A DNA stretch of 64,000 nt, from contig OY288256.1 in NCBI GenBank assembly GCA_958450325.1, positions 19,066,557 through 19,130,556 on the forward strand, written 5' to 3'. Each line of letters starts with the position of its first letter. Positions within the stretch are counted from its first letter, which is position 1. Positions 24,953-36,370 of the stretch are shown piece after piece. The notes under the pieces were generated by a model. That model did not search any database. It was not told the DNA's origin and saw only the letters and a program-made list of their open reading frames with translations. A program made the position numbers and the translations under genes. This DNA comes from Agrostemma githago (lineage: Eukaryota > Streptophyta > Magnoliopsida > Caryophyllales > Caryophyllaceae).

Positions 24953-25021
24953 AAAAGGGTTTAGGGTTGGATTAGGCGGAGCCGCGAAGCGGCTCCGCCT
25001 AATCCAACCCTAAACCCTTTT
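24953..25021. repeat. Uninterrupted 33-bp-arm palindrome with GAA loop
   Basis: In the second module of the monomer at 24771, the usual GCGGGTTTGCC shoulder is replaced by GCGGCTCCGCC. This repairs both the internal G/G mismatch and the shoulder mismatches. The arms 24953-24985 and 24989-25021 are then fully complementary over 33 bp with only the GAA triloop (24986-24988) unpaired. It is the only copy I found with the mismatch-free core. The corresponding copy 3522 bp downstream lacks it. It could be a gene-conversion product from the module's own left arm or an assembly artefact. Confidence 0.85.
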
Positions 25022-25226
25022 CCGTCCCGTCTTATGCAGTACCCTACTCTTAAGGTTCAGTGCCCCATCTTTGAATCACATCCACGACAGGGTTCACCAA
25101 TACCCTCTTAGGGTTCAGTTTGTTGCGGGTTTAGTGACCTTGAATAAGGAAAAGGGTTTAGGGTTGGATTAGGCGGAGCCGCGTAGCGGGTCTGCCTAAT
25201 CCAACCCTAAACTCTTTTCCGTCCTT

Positions 25227-28200
25227 GAATAAGAAAAAGGGTTTAGGGTTGGATTAGGCGGAGCCGCGAAGCGGGTTTGCCTAATCCAACCCTAAACCCT
25301 TTTCCGTCCCGTCTTATGCAGTACCCTACTCTTAAGGTTCAGTGCCCCATCTTTAAATCACATCCACGACAGGGTTCACCAATACCCTCTTAGGGTTCAG
25401 TTTATTGCGGGTTTAGTGACCTTGAATAAGGAAAAGGGTTTAGGGTTGGATTACGCGGAGCCGCGTAGCGGGTCTGCCTAATCCAACCCTAAACCCTTTT
25501 CCGTCCTTGAATAAGGAAAACTGTTTAGGGTTGGATTAGGCGGAGCCGCGAAGCGGGTGCCCCTAATCCAAACCTAAACCCTTTTCCGTCCCGTCTTATG
25601 AAGTACCCTACTCTCAAGGTTCAGTGCCCTATCTTTGAATCACATCCACTACAGGGTTCACCAATACCCTCTTAGGGTTCAGTTTGTTGCGGGTTTGGTG
25701 ACCTTGAATAAGGAAAGGGTTTAGGGTTGGATTAGACGGAGCCGCTAAGCGGGTCCGCCTAATCCAACCCTAAACCCTTTTCCGTCCCGTCTTATGCAGT
25801 ACCCTACTCTTAAGGTTCAGTGCCCCATCTTTGAATCACATCCACGACAGGGTTCACCATTACCCTCTTAGGGTTCAGTTTGTTGCGGGTTTAGTGACCT
25901 TGAATAAGGAAAAGGGTTTAGGGTTGGATTAGGCGGAGCCACGTAGAGGGTCCGCCTAATCCAACCCTAAACCCTTTTCCGTCCTTGAATAAGGAAAAGC
26001 GTTTAGGGTTGGATTAGGCGGAGCCGCGAAGCGGGTTCCCCTAATCCAAGCCTAAACCCTTTTTCGTCCCGTCTTATGAAGTACCCTACTCTCAAGGTTC
26101 AGTGCCCTATCTTTGAATCACATCCACTACAGGGTTCACCAATACCCTCTTAGGGTTCAGTTTGTTGCGGGTTTAGTGACCTTGAATAAGGAAAAGGGTT
26201 TAGGGTTGGATTAGGCGGAGCCGCGAAGCGGGTTCTTCTAATCCAACCCTTAACCCTTTTCCGTCCCGTCTTATGCAGTACCCTACTCTTAAGGTTCAGT
26301 GCCCCATCTTTGAATCACATCCACGACAGGGTTCACCAATACCCTCTTAGGGTTCAGTTTGTTGCGGGTTTAGTGACCTTGAATTTGGAAAAGGGTTTAA
26401 GGTTGGATTAGGCGGAGCCGCGTAGCGGGTCCGCCTAATCCAACCCTAAACTCTTTTCCGTCCTTGAATAAGAAAAAGGGTTTAGGGTTGGATTAGGCGG
26501 AGCCGCGAAGCGGGTTTGCCTAATCCAACCCTAAACCCTTTTCCGTCCCGTCTTATGCAGTACCCTACTCTTAAGGTTCAGTGCCCCATCTTTAAATCAC
26601 ATCCACGACAGGGTTCACCAATACCCTCTTAGGGTTCAGTTTATTGCGGGTTTAGTGACCTTGAATAAGGAAAAGGGTTTAGAGTTGGATTAGGCGGAGC
26701 CGCGTAGAGGGTCCGCCTAATCCAACCCTAAATCCTTTTCCGTCCTTGAATAAGGAAAAGCGTTTAGGGTTGGATTAGGCGGAGCCGCGAAGCGGGTTCC
26801 CCTAATCCAAACCTAAACCCTTTTCCGTCCCGTCTTATGAAGTACCCTACTCTCAAGGTTCAGTGCCCTATCTTTGAATCACATCCACTACAGGGTTCAC
26901 CAATACCCTCTTAGGGTTCAGTTTGTTGCGGGTTTGGTGACCTTGAATAAGGAAAAGGGTTTAGGGTTGGATTAGACGGAGCCGCTAAGCGGGTCCGCCT
27001 AATCCAACCCAAAACCCTTTTCCGTCCCGTCTTATGCAGTACCCTACTCTTAAGGTTCAGTGCCCCATCTTTGAATCACATCCACGACAGGGTTCACCAT
27101 TACCCTCTTAGGGTTCAGTTTGTTGCGGGTTTAGTGACCTTGAATAAGGAAAAGGGTTTAGGGTTGGATTAGGCGGAGCCACGTAGAGGGTCCGCCTAAT
27201 CCAACCCTAAACCCTTTTCCGTCCTTGAATAAGGAAAAGCGTTTAGGGTTGGATTAGGCGGAGCCGCGAAGCGGGTTCCCCTAATCCAAGCCTAAACCCT
27301 TTTTCGTCCCGTCTTATGAAGTACCCTACTCTCAAGGTTCAGTGCCCTATCTTTGAATCACATCCACTACAGGGTTCACCAATACCCTCTTAGGGTTCAG
27401 TTTGTTGCGGGTTTAGTGACCTTGAATAAGGAAAAGGGTTTAGGGTTGGATTAGGCGGAGCCGCGAAGCGGGTTCTTCTAATCCAACCCTTAACCCTTTT
27501 CCGTCCCGTCTTATGCAGTACCCTACTCTTAAGGTTCAGTGCCCCATCTTTGAATCACATCCACGACAGGGTTCACCAATACCCTCTTAGGGTTCAGTTT
27601 GTTGCGGGTTTAGTGACCTTGAATTTGGAAAAGGGTTTAAGGTTGGATTAGGCGGAGCCGCGTAGCGGGTCCGCCTAATCCAACCCTAAACTCTTTTCCG
27701 TCCTTGAATAAGAAAAAGGGTTTAGGGTTGGATTAGGCGGAGCCGCGAAGCGGGTTTGCCTAATCCAACCCTAAACCCTTTTCCGTCCCGTCTTATGCAG
27801 TACCCTACTCTTAAGGTTCAGTGCCCCATCTTTAAATCACATCCACGACAGGGTTCACCAATACCCTCTTAGGGTTCAGTTTATTGCGGGTTTAGTGACC
27901 TTGAATAAGGAAAAGGGTTTAGGGTTGGATTACGCGGAGCCGCGTAGCGGGTCCGCCTAATCCAACCCTAAACCCTTTTCCGTCCTTGAATAAGGAAAAG
28001 TGTTTAGGGTTGGAGTAGGCGGAGCCGCGAAGCGGGTGCCCCTAATCCAAACCTAAACCCTTTTCCGTCCCCTCTTATGAAGTACCCTACTCTCAAGGTT
28101 CAGTGCCCTATCTTTGAATCACATCCACTACAGGGTTCACCAATACCCTCTTAGGGTTCAGTTTGTTGCGGGTTTAGTGACCTTGAATAAGGAAAAGGGT

Positions 28201-28507
28201 TTAGGGTTGGATTAGGCGGAGCCGCGAAGCGAGTTCGCCTAATCCAACCCTTAACCGTTTTCCGTCCCGTCTTATGCAGTACCCTACTCTTAAGGTTCAG
28301 TGCCCTATCTTTGAATCACATCCACGACAGGGTTCACCAATACCCTCTTAGGGTTCAATTTGTTGCGGGTTTAGTGACCTTGAATAAGGAAAAGGGTTTA
28401 GGGTTGGATTAGGCGGAGCCGCGTAGCGGGTCCGCCTAATCCAACCCTAAACTCTTTTCCGTCCTTGAATAAGAAAAAGGGTTTAGGGTTGGATTAGGCG
28501 GAGCCGC
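25227..28507. repeat. 3522-bp-offset segmental duplication, copy 2
   Basis: Downstream copy of 21705-24985. About 3.28 kb of matching sequence repeats at an offset of 3522 bp, so the copies are nearly adjacent, with about 240 bp between them. I noticed almost no differences on reading, which implies recent duplication of a segment of about 13 monomers. Confidence 0.9.
25617..28095. repeat. 1240-bp higher-order repeat, copies 3 and 4
   Basis: 25617-26855 and 26856-28095 repeat copies 1 and 2 in the same order, including the one-base deletion in the first and CCCAAAACCC in the second. They form part of the larger 3522-bp-offset duplication rather than an independent expansion of the five-monomer unit. 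Confidence 0.9.
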
Positions 28508-28856
28508 GAAGCGGGTTTGCCTAATCCAACCCTAAACCTTTTTCCGTCCCGTCTTATGCAGTACCCTACTCTTAAGGTTCAGTGCCCCATCTTTAAATCA
28601 CATCCACGACAGGGTTCACCAATACCCTCTTAGGGTTCAGTTTATTGCGGGTTTAGTGACCTTGAATAAGGAAAAGGGTTTAGGGTTGGATTACGCGGAG
28701 CCGCGTAGCGGGTCCGCCTAATCTAACCCTAAACCCTTTTCCGTCCTTGAATAAGGAAAAGGGTTTAGGGTTGGATTAGGCAGAGCCGCGAAGCGGGTTC
28801 GCCTAATCCAACCCTTAACCCTTTTCCGTCCCGTCTTATGCAGTACCCTACTCTTA

Positions 28857-30096
28857 AGGTTCAGTGCCCTATCTTTGAATCACATCCACGACAGGGTTCA
28901 CCAATACCCTCTTAGGGTTCAGTTTGTTGCGGGTTTGGTGACCTTGAATAAGGAAAAGGGTTTAGGGTTGGATTAGACGGAGCCGCTAAGCGGGTCCGCC
29001 TAATCCAACCCTAAACCCTTTTCCGTCCCGTCTTATGCAGTACCCTACTCTTAAGGTTCAGTGCCCCATCTTTGAATCACATGCACGACAGGGTTCACCA
29101 TTACCCTCTTAGGGTTCAGTTTGTTGCGGGTTTAGTGACCTTGAATAAGGAAAAGGGTTTAGGGTTGGATTAGGCGGAGCCACGTAGAGGGTCCGCCTAA
29201 TCCAACCCTAAACCCTTTTCCGTCCTTGAATAAGGAAAAGCGTTTAGGGTTGGATTAGGCGGAGCCGCGAAGCGGGTTCCCCTAATCCAAGCCTAAACCT
29301 TTTTTCGTCCCGTCTTATGAAGTACCCTACTCTCAAGGTTCAGTGCCCTATCTTTGAATCACATCCACTACAGGGTTCACCAATACCCTCTTAGGGTTCA
29401 GTTTGTTGCGGGTTTAGTGACCTTGAATAAGGAAAAGGGTTTAGGGTTGGATTAGGCGGAGCCGCGAAGCGGGTTCTTCTAATCCAACCCTTAACCCTTT
29501 TCCGTCCCGTCTTATGCAGTACCCTACTCTTAAGGTTCAGTGCCCCATCTTTGAATCACATCCACGACAGGGTTCACCAATACCCTCTTAGGGTTCAGTT
29601 TGTTGCGGGTTTAGTGACCTTGAATTTGGAAAAGGGTTTAAGGTTGGATTAGGCGGAGCCGCGTAGCGGGTCCGCCTAATCCAACCCTAAACTCTTTTCC
29701 GTCCTTGAATAAGAAAAAAGGTTTAGGGTTGGATTAGGCGGAGCCGCGAAGCGGGTTTGCCTAATCCAACCCTAAACCCTTTTCCGTCCCGTCTTATGCA
29801 GTACCCTACTCTTAAGGTTCAGTGCCCCATCTTTAAATCACATCCACGACAGGGTTCACCAATACCCTCTTAGGGTTCAGTTTATTGCGGGTTTAGTGAC
29901 CTTGAATAAGGAAAAGGGTTTAGGGTTGGATTACGCGGAGCCGCGTAGCGGGTCCGCCTAATCCAACCCTAAACCCTTTTCCGTCCTTGAATAAGGAAAA
30001 GTGTTTAGGGTTGGAGTAGGCGGAGCCGCGAAGCGGGTGCCCCTAATCCAAACCTAAACCCTTTTCCGTCCCCTCTTATGAAGTACCCTACTCTCA
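28857..30096. repeat. 1240-bp higher-order repeat, copy 5
   Basis: Fifth copy of the S L S L L unit, with CCGCTAAGCGG, CCACGTAGAGGG, GTTCTTC and GAATTTGG in order and a GGAGTAGG/GTGCCCC terminal monomer like copies 2 and 4. It has its own substitutions (ACATGCACGAC near 29085, CCTAAACCTTTTTTCG near 29300), so it is slightly older or less homogenised than the others. Confidence 0.88.
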
Positions 30097-30772
30097 AGGT
30101 TCAGTGCCCTATCTTTGAATCACATCCACTACAGGGTTCACCAATACCCTCTTAGGGTTCAGTTTGTTGCGGGTTTAGTGACCTTGAATAAGGAAAAGGG
30201 TTTAGGGTTGGATTAGGCGGAGCCGCGAAGCTAGTTCGCCTAATCCAACCCTTAACCGTTTTCCGTCCCGTCTTATGCAGTACCCTACTCTTAAGGTTCA
30301 GTGCCCTATCTTTGAATCCCATCCACGACAGGGTTCACCAATACCCTCTTTGGGTTCAGTTTGTTGCGGGTTTAGTGACCTTGAATAAGGAAAAGGGTTT
30401 AGGGTTGGATTAGGCGGAGCCGCGTAGCGGGTCCGCCTAATCCAACCCTAAACTCTTTTCCGTCCTTGAATAAGAAAAAGGGTTTAGGGTTGGATTAGGC
30501 GGAGCCGCGAAGCGGGTTTGCCTAATCCAACCCTAAACCTTTTTCCGTCCCGTCTTATGCAGTACCCTACTCTTAAGGTTCAGTGCCCCATCTTTAAATC
30601 ACATCCACGACAGGGTTCACCAATACCCTCTTAGGGTTCAGTTTATTGCGGGTTTAGTGACCTTGAATAAGGAAAAGGGTTTAGGGTTGGATTACGCGGA
30701 GCCGCGAAGCGGGTTCGCCTAATCCAACCCTTAACCCTTTTCCGTCCCGTCTTATGCAGTACCCTACTCTTA

Positions 30773-31055
30773 AGGATCAGTGCCCCATCTTTTAATCACA
30801 TCCATGACAGGGTTTACCAATACCCTCTTAGGGTTCAGTTTGTTGCGGGTTTAGTGACCTTGAATAAGGAAAAGGGTTTAGGGTTGGATTAGGCGGAGCC
30901 GCGTAGAGGGTCCGCCTAATCCAACCCTAAACCCTTTTCCGTCCTTGAATAAGGAAAAGCGTTTAGGGTTGGATTAGGCGGAGCCGCGAAGCGGGTTCCC
31001 CTAATCCAAACCTAAACCCTTTTCCGTCCCGTCTTATGAAGTACCCTACTCTTTA
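30773..31055. repeat. 283-bp two-hairpin monomer with insertion at its end
   Basis: An L monomer whose last linker bases read CTCTTTAAGG instead of CTCTTAAGG, adding one T and removing the CTTAAG site. It also carries AAGGATCAG and CATCCATGAC in its linker and GTAGAGGG in the first apex. It shares the GGGTTTACC linker change with the monomers at 20094 and 20855. Confidence 0.8.
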
Positions 31056-31534
31056 AGGTTCAGTGCACTATCTTTGAATCACATCCACTACAGGGTTCAC
31101 CAATACCCTCTTAGGGTTCAGTTTGTTGCGGGTTTAGTGACCTTGAATAAGGAAAAGGGTTTAGGGTTGGATTAGGCGGAGCCGCGAAGCGGGTTCTTCT
31201 AATCCAACCCTAAACCCTTTTCCGTCCCGTCTTATGCAGTACCCTACTCTTAAGGTTCAGTGCCCCATCTTTGAATCACATCCACGACAGGGTTCACCAA
31301 TACCCTCTTAGGGTTCAGTTTGTTGCGGGTTTAGTGACCTTGAATAAGGAAAAGGGTTTAGGGTTGGATTAGGCGGAGCCGCGTAGCGGGTCTGCCTAAT
31401 CCAACCCTAAACTCTTTTCCGTCCTTGAATAAGAAAAAGGGTTTAGGGTTGGATTAGGCGGAGCCGCGAAGCGGGTTTGCCTAATCCAACCCTAAACCCT
31501 TTTCCGTCCCGTCTTATGCAGTACCCTACTCTTA

Positions 31535-34180
31535 AGGTTCAGTGCCCCATCTTTAAATCACATCCACGACAGGGTTCACCAATACCCTCTTAGGGTTCAG
31601 TTTATTGCGGGTTTAGTGACCTTGAATAAGGAAAAGGGTTTAGGGTTGGATTACGCGGAGCCGCGTAGCGGGTCTGCCTAATCCAACCCTAAACCCTTTT
31701 CCGTCCTTGAATAAGGAAAAGTGTTTAGGGTTGGATTAGGCGGAGCCGCGAAGCGGGTGCCCCTAATCCAAACCTAAACCCTTTTCCGTCCCGTCTTATG
31801 AAGTACCCCACTCTCAAGGTTCAGTGCCCTATCTTTGAATCACATCCACTACAGGGTTCACCAATACCCTCTTAGGGTTCAGTTTGTTGCGGGTTTAGTG
31901 ACCTTGAATAAGGAAAAGGGTTTAGGGTTGGATTAGGCGGAGCCGCGAAGCGGGTTCGCCTAATCCAACCCTTAACCCTTTTCCGTCCCGTCTTATGCAG
32001 TACCCTACTCTTAAGGTTCAGTGCCCTATCTTTGAATCACATCCACGACAGGGTTCACCAATACCCTCTTAGGGTTCAGTTTGTTGCGGGTTTAGTGACC
32101 TTGAATAAGGAAAAGGGTTTAGGGTTGGATTAGGCGGAGCCGCGTAGCGGGTCCTCCTAATCCAACCCTAAGCCCTTTTCCGTCCCGTCTTATGCAGTAG
32201 TCTACTCTTAAGGTTCAGTGCCCCATCTTTGAATCACATCCACGACAGGGTTCACCAATACCCTCTTAGGGTTCAGTTTGTTGCGGGTTTAGTGACCTTG
32301 AATAAGGAAAAGGGTTTAGGGTTGGATTAGGCGGAGCCGCGTAGCGGGTCCTCCTAATCCAACCCTAAACCCTATTCGGTCCCGTCTTATGCAGTACCCT
32401 ACTCTTAAGGTTCAGTGCCCCATCTTTGAATCACATCCACGACAGGGTTCACCAATACCCTCTTAGGGATCAGTTTGTTGCGGGTTTAGTGACCTTGAAT
32501 AAGGAAAAGGGTTTAGGGTTGGTTTAGGCGGAGCCGCGAAGCGGGTTCGCCTAATCCAACCCTAAACCCTTTTCCGTCCCGTCTTATGCAGTACCCTACT
32601 CTTAAGGTTCAGTGCCCCATCTTTTAATCACATCCACGACAGGGTTCATCAATACCCTCTTAGGGTTCAGTTTGTTGCGGGTTTAGTGACCTTGAATAAG
32701 GAAAAGGGTTTAGGGTTGGATTAGGCGGAGCCGCGAAGCGGGTCCGCCTAATCCAACCCTAAACCCTTTTCTGTCCCGTCTTATGCAGTACCCTACTCTT
32801 AAGGTTCAGTGACCCATCTTTGAATCACATCCACGACAGGGTTCACCAATACCCTCTTAGGGTTCAGTTTGTTGCGGGTTTAGTGACCTTGAATAAGGAA
32901 AAGGGTTTAGGGTTGGATTAGGCGGAGCCGCGTAGCGGGTCCTCCTAATCCAACCCTAAACCCTTTTCCGTCCCGTCTTATTCAGTACCCTTCTCTTAAG
33001 GTTCAATGCCCCATCTTTGAATCACATCCACGACAGGGTTCACCAATATCTTCTTAGGGTTCAGTTTGTTGCGGATTTAGTGACCTTGAATAAGGAAAAG
33101 GGTTTAGGGTTGGATTAGACGGAGCCGCGAAGCGTGTCCACCTAATCCAACCCTAAACCCTTTTCTGTCCCGTCTTATGCAGTACCCTACTCTTAAGGTT
33201 CAGTGACCCATCTTTGAATCACATCCACGACAGGGTTCACCAATACCCTCTTAGGGTTCAGTTTGTTGCGGGTTTAGTGACCTTGAATAAGGAAAAGGGT
33301 TTAGGGTTGGATTAGGCGGAGCCGCGTAGCGGGTCCTCCTAATCCAACCCTAAACCCTTTTCCGTCCCGTCTTATTCAGTACCCTTCTCTTAAGGTTCAG
33401 TGCCCCATCTTTGAATCACATCCACGACAGGGTTCACCAATATCTTCTTAGGGTTCATTTTGCTGCGGGTTTATTGACCTTGAATAAGGAAAAGGGTTTA
33501 GGGTTGGATTAGACGGAGCCGCTAAGCGGGTTCGCCTAATCCAACCCTAAACCCTTTTCCGTCCCGTCTTATGCAGTACCCTACTCTTAAGATTCAGTGC
33601 CCCATCTTTGAATCACATCCACGACAGGGTTCACCAATACCCTCTTAGGGTTCAGTTTGTTGCGGGTTTAGTGACCTTGAATAAGGAAAAGGGTTTAGGG
33701 TTGGATTAGGCGGAGCCGCGTAGCGGGTCCGCCTAATCCAACCCTAAACCCTTTTCCGTCCCGTCTTATGCAGTACCCTACTCTTAAGGTTCAGTGCCCC
33801 ATCTTTGAATCACATCCACGACAGGGTTCACCAATACCCTCTTAGGGTTCAGTTTGTTGCGGGTTTAGTGACCTTGATTAAGGAAAAGGGTTTTGGGTTG
33901 GATTAGGCGGAGCCGCGAAGCGGGTCCGCCTAATCCAACCCTAAACCCTTTTCTGTCCCGTCTTATGTAGTACCCTACTCTTAAGGTTCAGTGACCCATC
34001 TTTGAATCACATCCACGACAGGGTTCACCAATACCCTCTTAGGGTTCAGTTTGTTGCGGGTTTAGTGACCTTGAATAAGGAAAAGGGTTTAGGGTTGGAT
34101 TAGGCGGAGCCGCGTAGCGGGTCCTCCTAATCCAACCCTAAACCCTTTTCCGTCCCGTCTTATGCAGTACCCTACTCTTA
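31535..34180. repeat. 2646-bp 13-monomer block (L + 12 S), copy 1
   Basis: One L monomer followed by twelve S monomers (282 + 12 x 197 = 2646). Internal markers in order: AAGTGTTT/TGCCCC, GGGTCCTCC with AAGCCC, AGTAGTCTACTC with CTATTCGG, AGGGATCAG with GGTTTAGGCGG, TTCATCAATACC, GTGACCCATC, TTCAGTACCCTTCTC with AATATCTTC, TTCATTTTGCTGCGGG with CCGCTAAGCGG, TTGATTAAGG with TTTTGGGTTGG. It is repeated directly at 34181. Confidence 0.92.
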
Positions 34181-36210
34181 AGGTTTAGTGCCCCATCTTT
34201 AAATCACATCCACGACAGGGTTCACCAATACCCTCTTAGGGTTCAGTTTATTGCGGGTTTAGTGACCTTGAATAAGGAAAAGGGTTTAGGGTTGGATTAC
34301 GCGTAGCCGCGTAGCGGGTCTGCCTAATCCAACCCTAAACCCTTTTCCGTCCTTGAATAAGGAAAAGTGTTTAGGGTTGGATTAGGCGGAGCCGCGAAGC
34401 GGGTGCCCCTAATCCAAACCTAAACCCTTTTCCGTCCCGTCTTATGAAGTACCCCACTCTCAAGGTTCAGTGCCCTATCTTTGAATCACATCCACTACAG
34501 GGTTCACCAATACCCTCTTAGGGTTCAGTTTGTTGCGGGTTTAGTGACCTTGAATAAGGAAAAGGGTTTAGGGTTGGATTAGGCGGAGCCGCGAAGCGGG
34601 TTCGCCTAATCCAACCCTTAACCCTTTTCCGTCCCGTCTTATGCAGTACCCTACTCTTAAGGTTCAGTGCCCTATCTTTGAATCACATCCACGACAGGGT
34701 TCACCAATACCCTCTTAGGGTTCAGTTTGTTGCGGGTTTAGTGACCTTGAATAAGGAAAAGGGTTTAGGGTTGGATTAGGCGGAGCCGCGTAGCGGGTCC
34801 TCCTAATCCAACCCTAAGCCCTTTTCCGTCCCGTCTTATGCAGTAGTCTACTCTTAAGGTTCAGTGCCCCATCTTTGAATCACATCCACGACAGGGTTCA
34901 CCAATACCCTCTTAGGGTTCAGTTTGTTGCGGGTTTAGTGACCTTGAATAAGGAAAAGGGTTTAGGGTTGGATTAGGCGGAGCCGCGTAGCGGGTCCTCC
35001 TAATCCAACCCTAAACCCTATTCGGTCCCGTCTTATGCAGTACCCTACTCTTAAGGTTCAGTGCCCCATCTTTGAATCACATCCACGACAGGGTTCACCA
35101 ATACCCTCTTAGGGATCAGTTTGTTGCGGGTTTAGTGACCTTGAATAAGGAAAAGGGTTTAGGGTTGGTTTAGGCGGAGCCGCGAAGCGGGTTCGCCTAA
35201 TCCAACCCTAATCCCTTTTCCGTCCCGTCTTATGCAGTACCCTACTCTTAAGGTTCAGTGCCCCATCTTTTAATCACATCCACGACAGGGTTCATCAATA
35301 CCCTCTTAGGGTTCAGTTTGTTGCGGGTTTAGTGACCTTATATAAGGAAAAGGGTTTAGGGTTGGATTAGGCGGAGCCGCGAAGCGGGTCCGCCTAATCC
35401 AACCCTAAACCCTTTTCTGTCCCGTCTTATGCAGTACCCTACTCTTAAGGTTCAGTGACCCATCTTTGAATCACATCCACGACAGGGTTCACCAATACCC
35501 TCTTAGGGTTCAGTTTGTTGCGGGTTTAGTGACCTTGAATAAGGAAAAGGGTTTAGGGTTGGATTAGGCGGAGCCGCGTAGCGGGTCCTCCTAATCCAAC
35601 CCTAAACCCTTTTCCGTCCCGTCTTATTCAGTACCCTTCTCTTAAGGTTCAATGCCCCATCTTTGAATCACATCCACGACAGGGTTCACCAATATCTTCT
35701 TAGGGTTCAGTTTGTTGCGGGTTTAGTGACCTTGAATAAGGAAAAGGGTTTAGGGTTGGATTAGACGGAGCCGCGAAGCGGGTCCACCTATTCCAACCCT
35801 AAACCCTTTTCTGTCCCGTCTTATGCAGTACCCTACTCTTAAGGTTCAGTGACCCATCTTTGAATCAAATCCACGACAGGGTTCACCAATACCCTCTTAG
35901 GGTTCAGTTTGTTGCGGGTTTAGTGACCTTGAATAAGGAAAAGGGTTTAGGGTTGGATTAGGCGGAGCCGCGTAGCGGGTCCTCCTAATCCAACCCTAAA
36001 CCCTTTTCCGTCCCGTCTTATTCAGTACCCTTCTCTTAAGGTTCAGTGCCCCATCTTTGAATCACATCCACGACAGGGTTCACCAATATCTTCTTAGGGT
36101 TCATTTTGCTGCGGGTTTAGTGACCTTGAATAAGGAAAAGGGTTTAGGGTTGGATTAGACGGAGCCGCTAAGCGGGTTCGCCTAATCCAACCCTAAACCC
36201 TTTTCCGTCC

Positions 36211-36322
36211 CGTCTTATGCAGTACCCTACTCTTAAGGTTCAGTGCCCCATCTTTGAATCACATCCACGACAGGGTTCACCAATACCCTCTTAGGGTTCA
36301 GTTTGTTGCGGGTTTAGTGACC
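36211..36322. repeat. 112-bp linker segment of the monomer
   Basis: The linker runs from CGTCTTATGC to the TTTAGTGACC just before the hairpin module. Its length is constant across monomers apart from rare 1-3 bp indels. Two main versions exist. One reads ATGCAGTACCC, CTCTTAAGG, CCCCATC and CCACGAC. The other reads ATGAAGTACCC, CTCTCAAGG, CCCTATC and CCACTAC. The second version regularly follows a hairpin ending in TTCCCC or TGCCCC and CCAAACC, so linker and preceding hairpin are inherited as a linked haplotype. The linker also holds partial telomere-like pieces (CTTAGGGTT, GCGGGTTTAGT) and a short ACCCT-CTT-AGGGT inverted repeat. Confidence 0.92.
36232..36237. repeat. CTTAAG palindrome marking the monomer boundary
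   Basis: A CTTAAG (AflII-type) hexamer spans the anchor in monomers whose linker reads CTCTTAAGG. It is lost where the linker reads CTCTCAAGG and in a few point variants (near 12172, 13133, 14458, 33590 and 40600). It would cut the array into fragments at or near multiples of the monomer lengths. I see no functional role for it beyond being a useful landmark. Confidence 0.85.
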
Positions 36323-36336
36323 TTGAATAAGGAAAA

Positions 36337-36356
36337 GGGTTTAGGGTTGGATTAGG
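36337..36356 (+). repeat. G-rich telomere-like arm, two-tier G4 candidate
   Basis: The left arm contains GGGTTTAGGGTTGGATTAGG: one exact TTTAGGG heptamer within four G-runs of at least two Gs, separated by short loops. This satisfies a permissive two-quartet G-quadruplex pattern. The complementary right arm (36378-36397) places the same G-rich 20-mer on the - strand. The motif is repeated in most of the roughly 395 modules with scattered substitutions. Two-tier quadruplexes are weak, and the hairpin fold would compete, so formation is speculative. Confidence 0.55.
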
Positions 36357-36363
36357 CGGAGCC

Positions 36364-36370
36364 GCGTAGC
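36364..36370. repeat. GCGTAGC apex (GNA-type mini-hairpin)
   Basis: The apex of the palindrome reads GCGTAGC here and GCGAAGC in many other modules. The d(GCGNAGC) class is known from biophysical work to form exceptionally stable GNA-triloop DNA hairpins. The N position is where the two common apex types differ. Rare departures exist, for example a GAT loop near 1090, TAA loops in the CCGCTAAGCGG copies (near 22225, 23465, 25745, 26985, 28985), and stem changes such as GTAGAGGG or GAAGCTGG. Folding in the cell is inference. Confidence 0.8.

Larger units (their letters stand above)
21705..24985. repeat. 3522-bp-offset segmental duplication, copy 1
   Basis: From the hairpin of the monomer at 21616 to the second hairpin of 24771, every monomer recurs 3522 bp downstream (25227 to about 28507). 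Matching features include the GAAAACTGTTT hairpin, both one-base deletions and the GGGTTCAATTTG linker near 24833 and 28355. The copies part at about 24990, where copy 1 has GCGGCTCC and copy 2 has GCGGGTTT. Confidence 0.9.
17699..31534. repeat. Array domain C: 56 L-rich monomers
   Basis: Contains 23 S and 33 L monomers. Anchors: 17699S 17896S 18093L 18375S 18572S 18769L 19051L 19333S 19530L 19812L 20094L 20376L 20658S 20855L 21137L 21419S 21616S 21813L 22095S 22291L 22573S 22770L 23052L 23334S 23531L 23813S 24010L 24292L 24574S 24771L 25053L 25335L 25617S 25813L 26095S 26292L 26574L 26856S 27053L 27335S 27532L 27814L 28096S 28293L 28575L 28857S 29054L 29336S 29533L 29815L 30097S 30294L 30576S 30773L 31056S 31253L. 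Typical markers are GAATTTGG, GTTCTTCTAATCC, GGAGTAGG with GTGCCCC, CCACGTAGAGGG and CCAAGCC. Confidence 0.88.
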
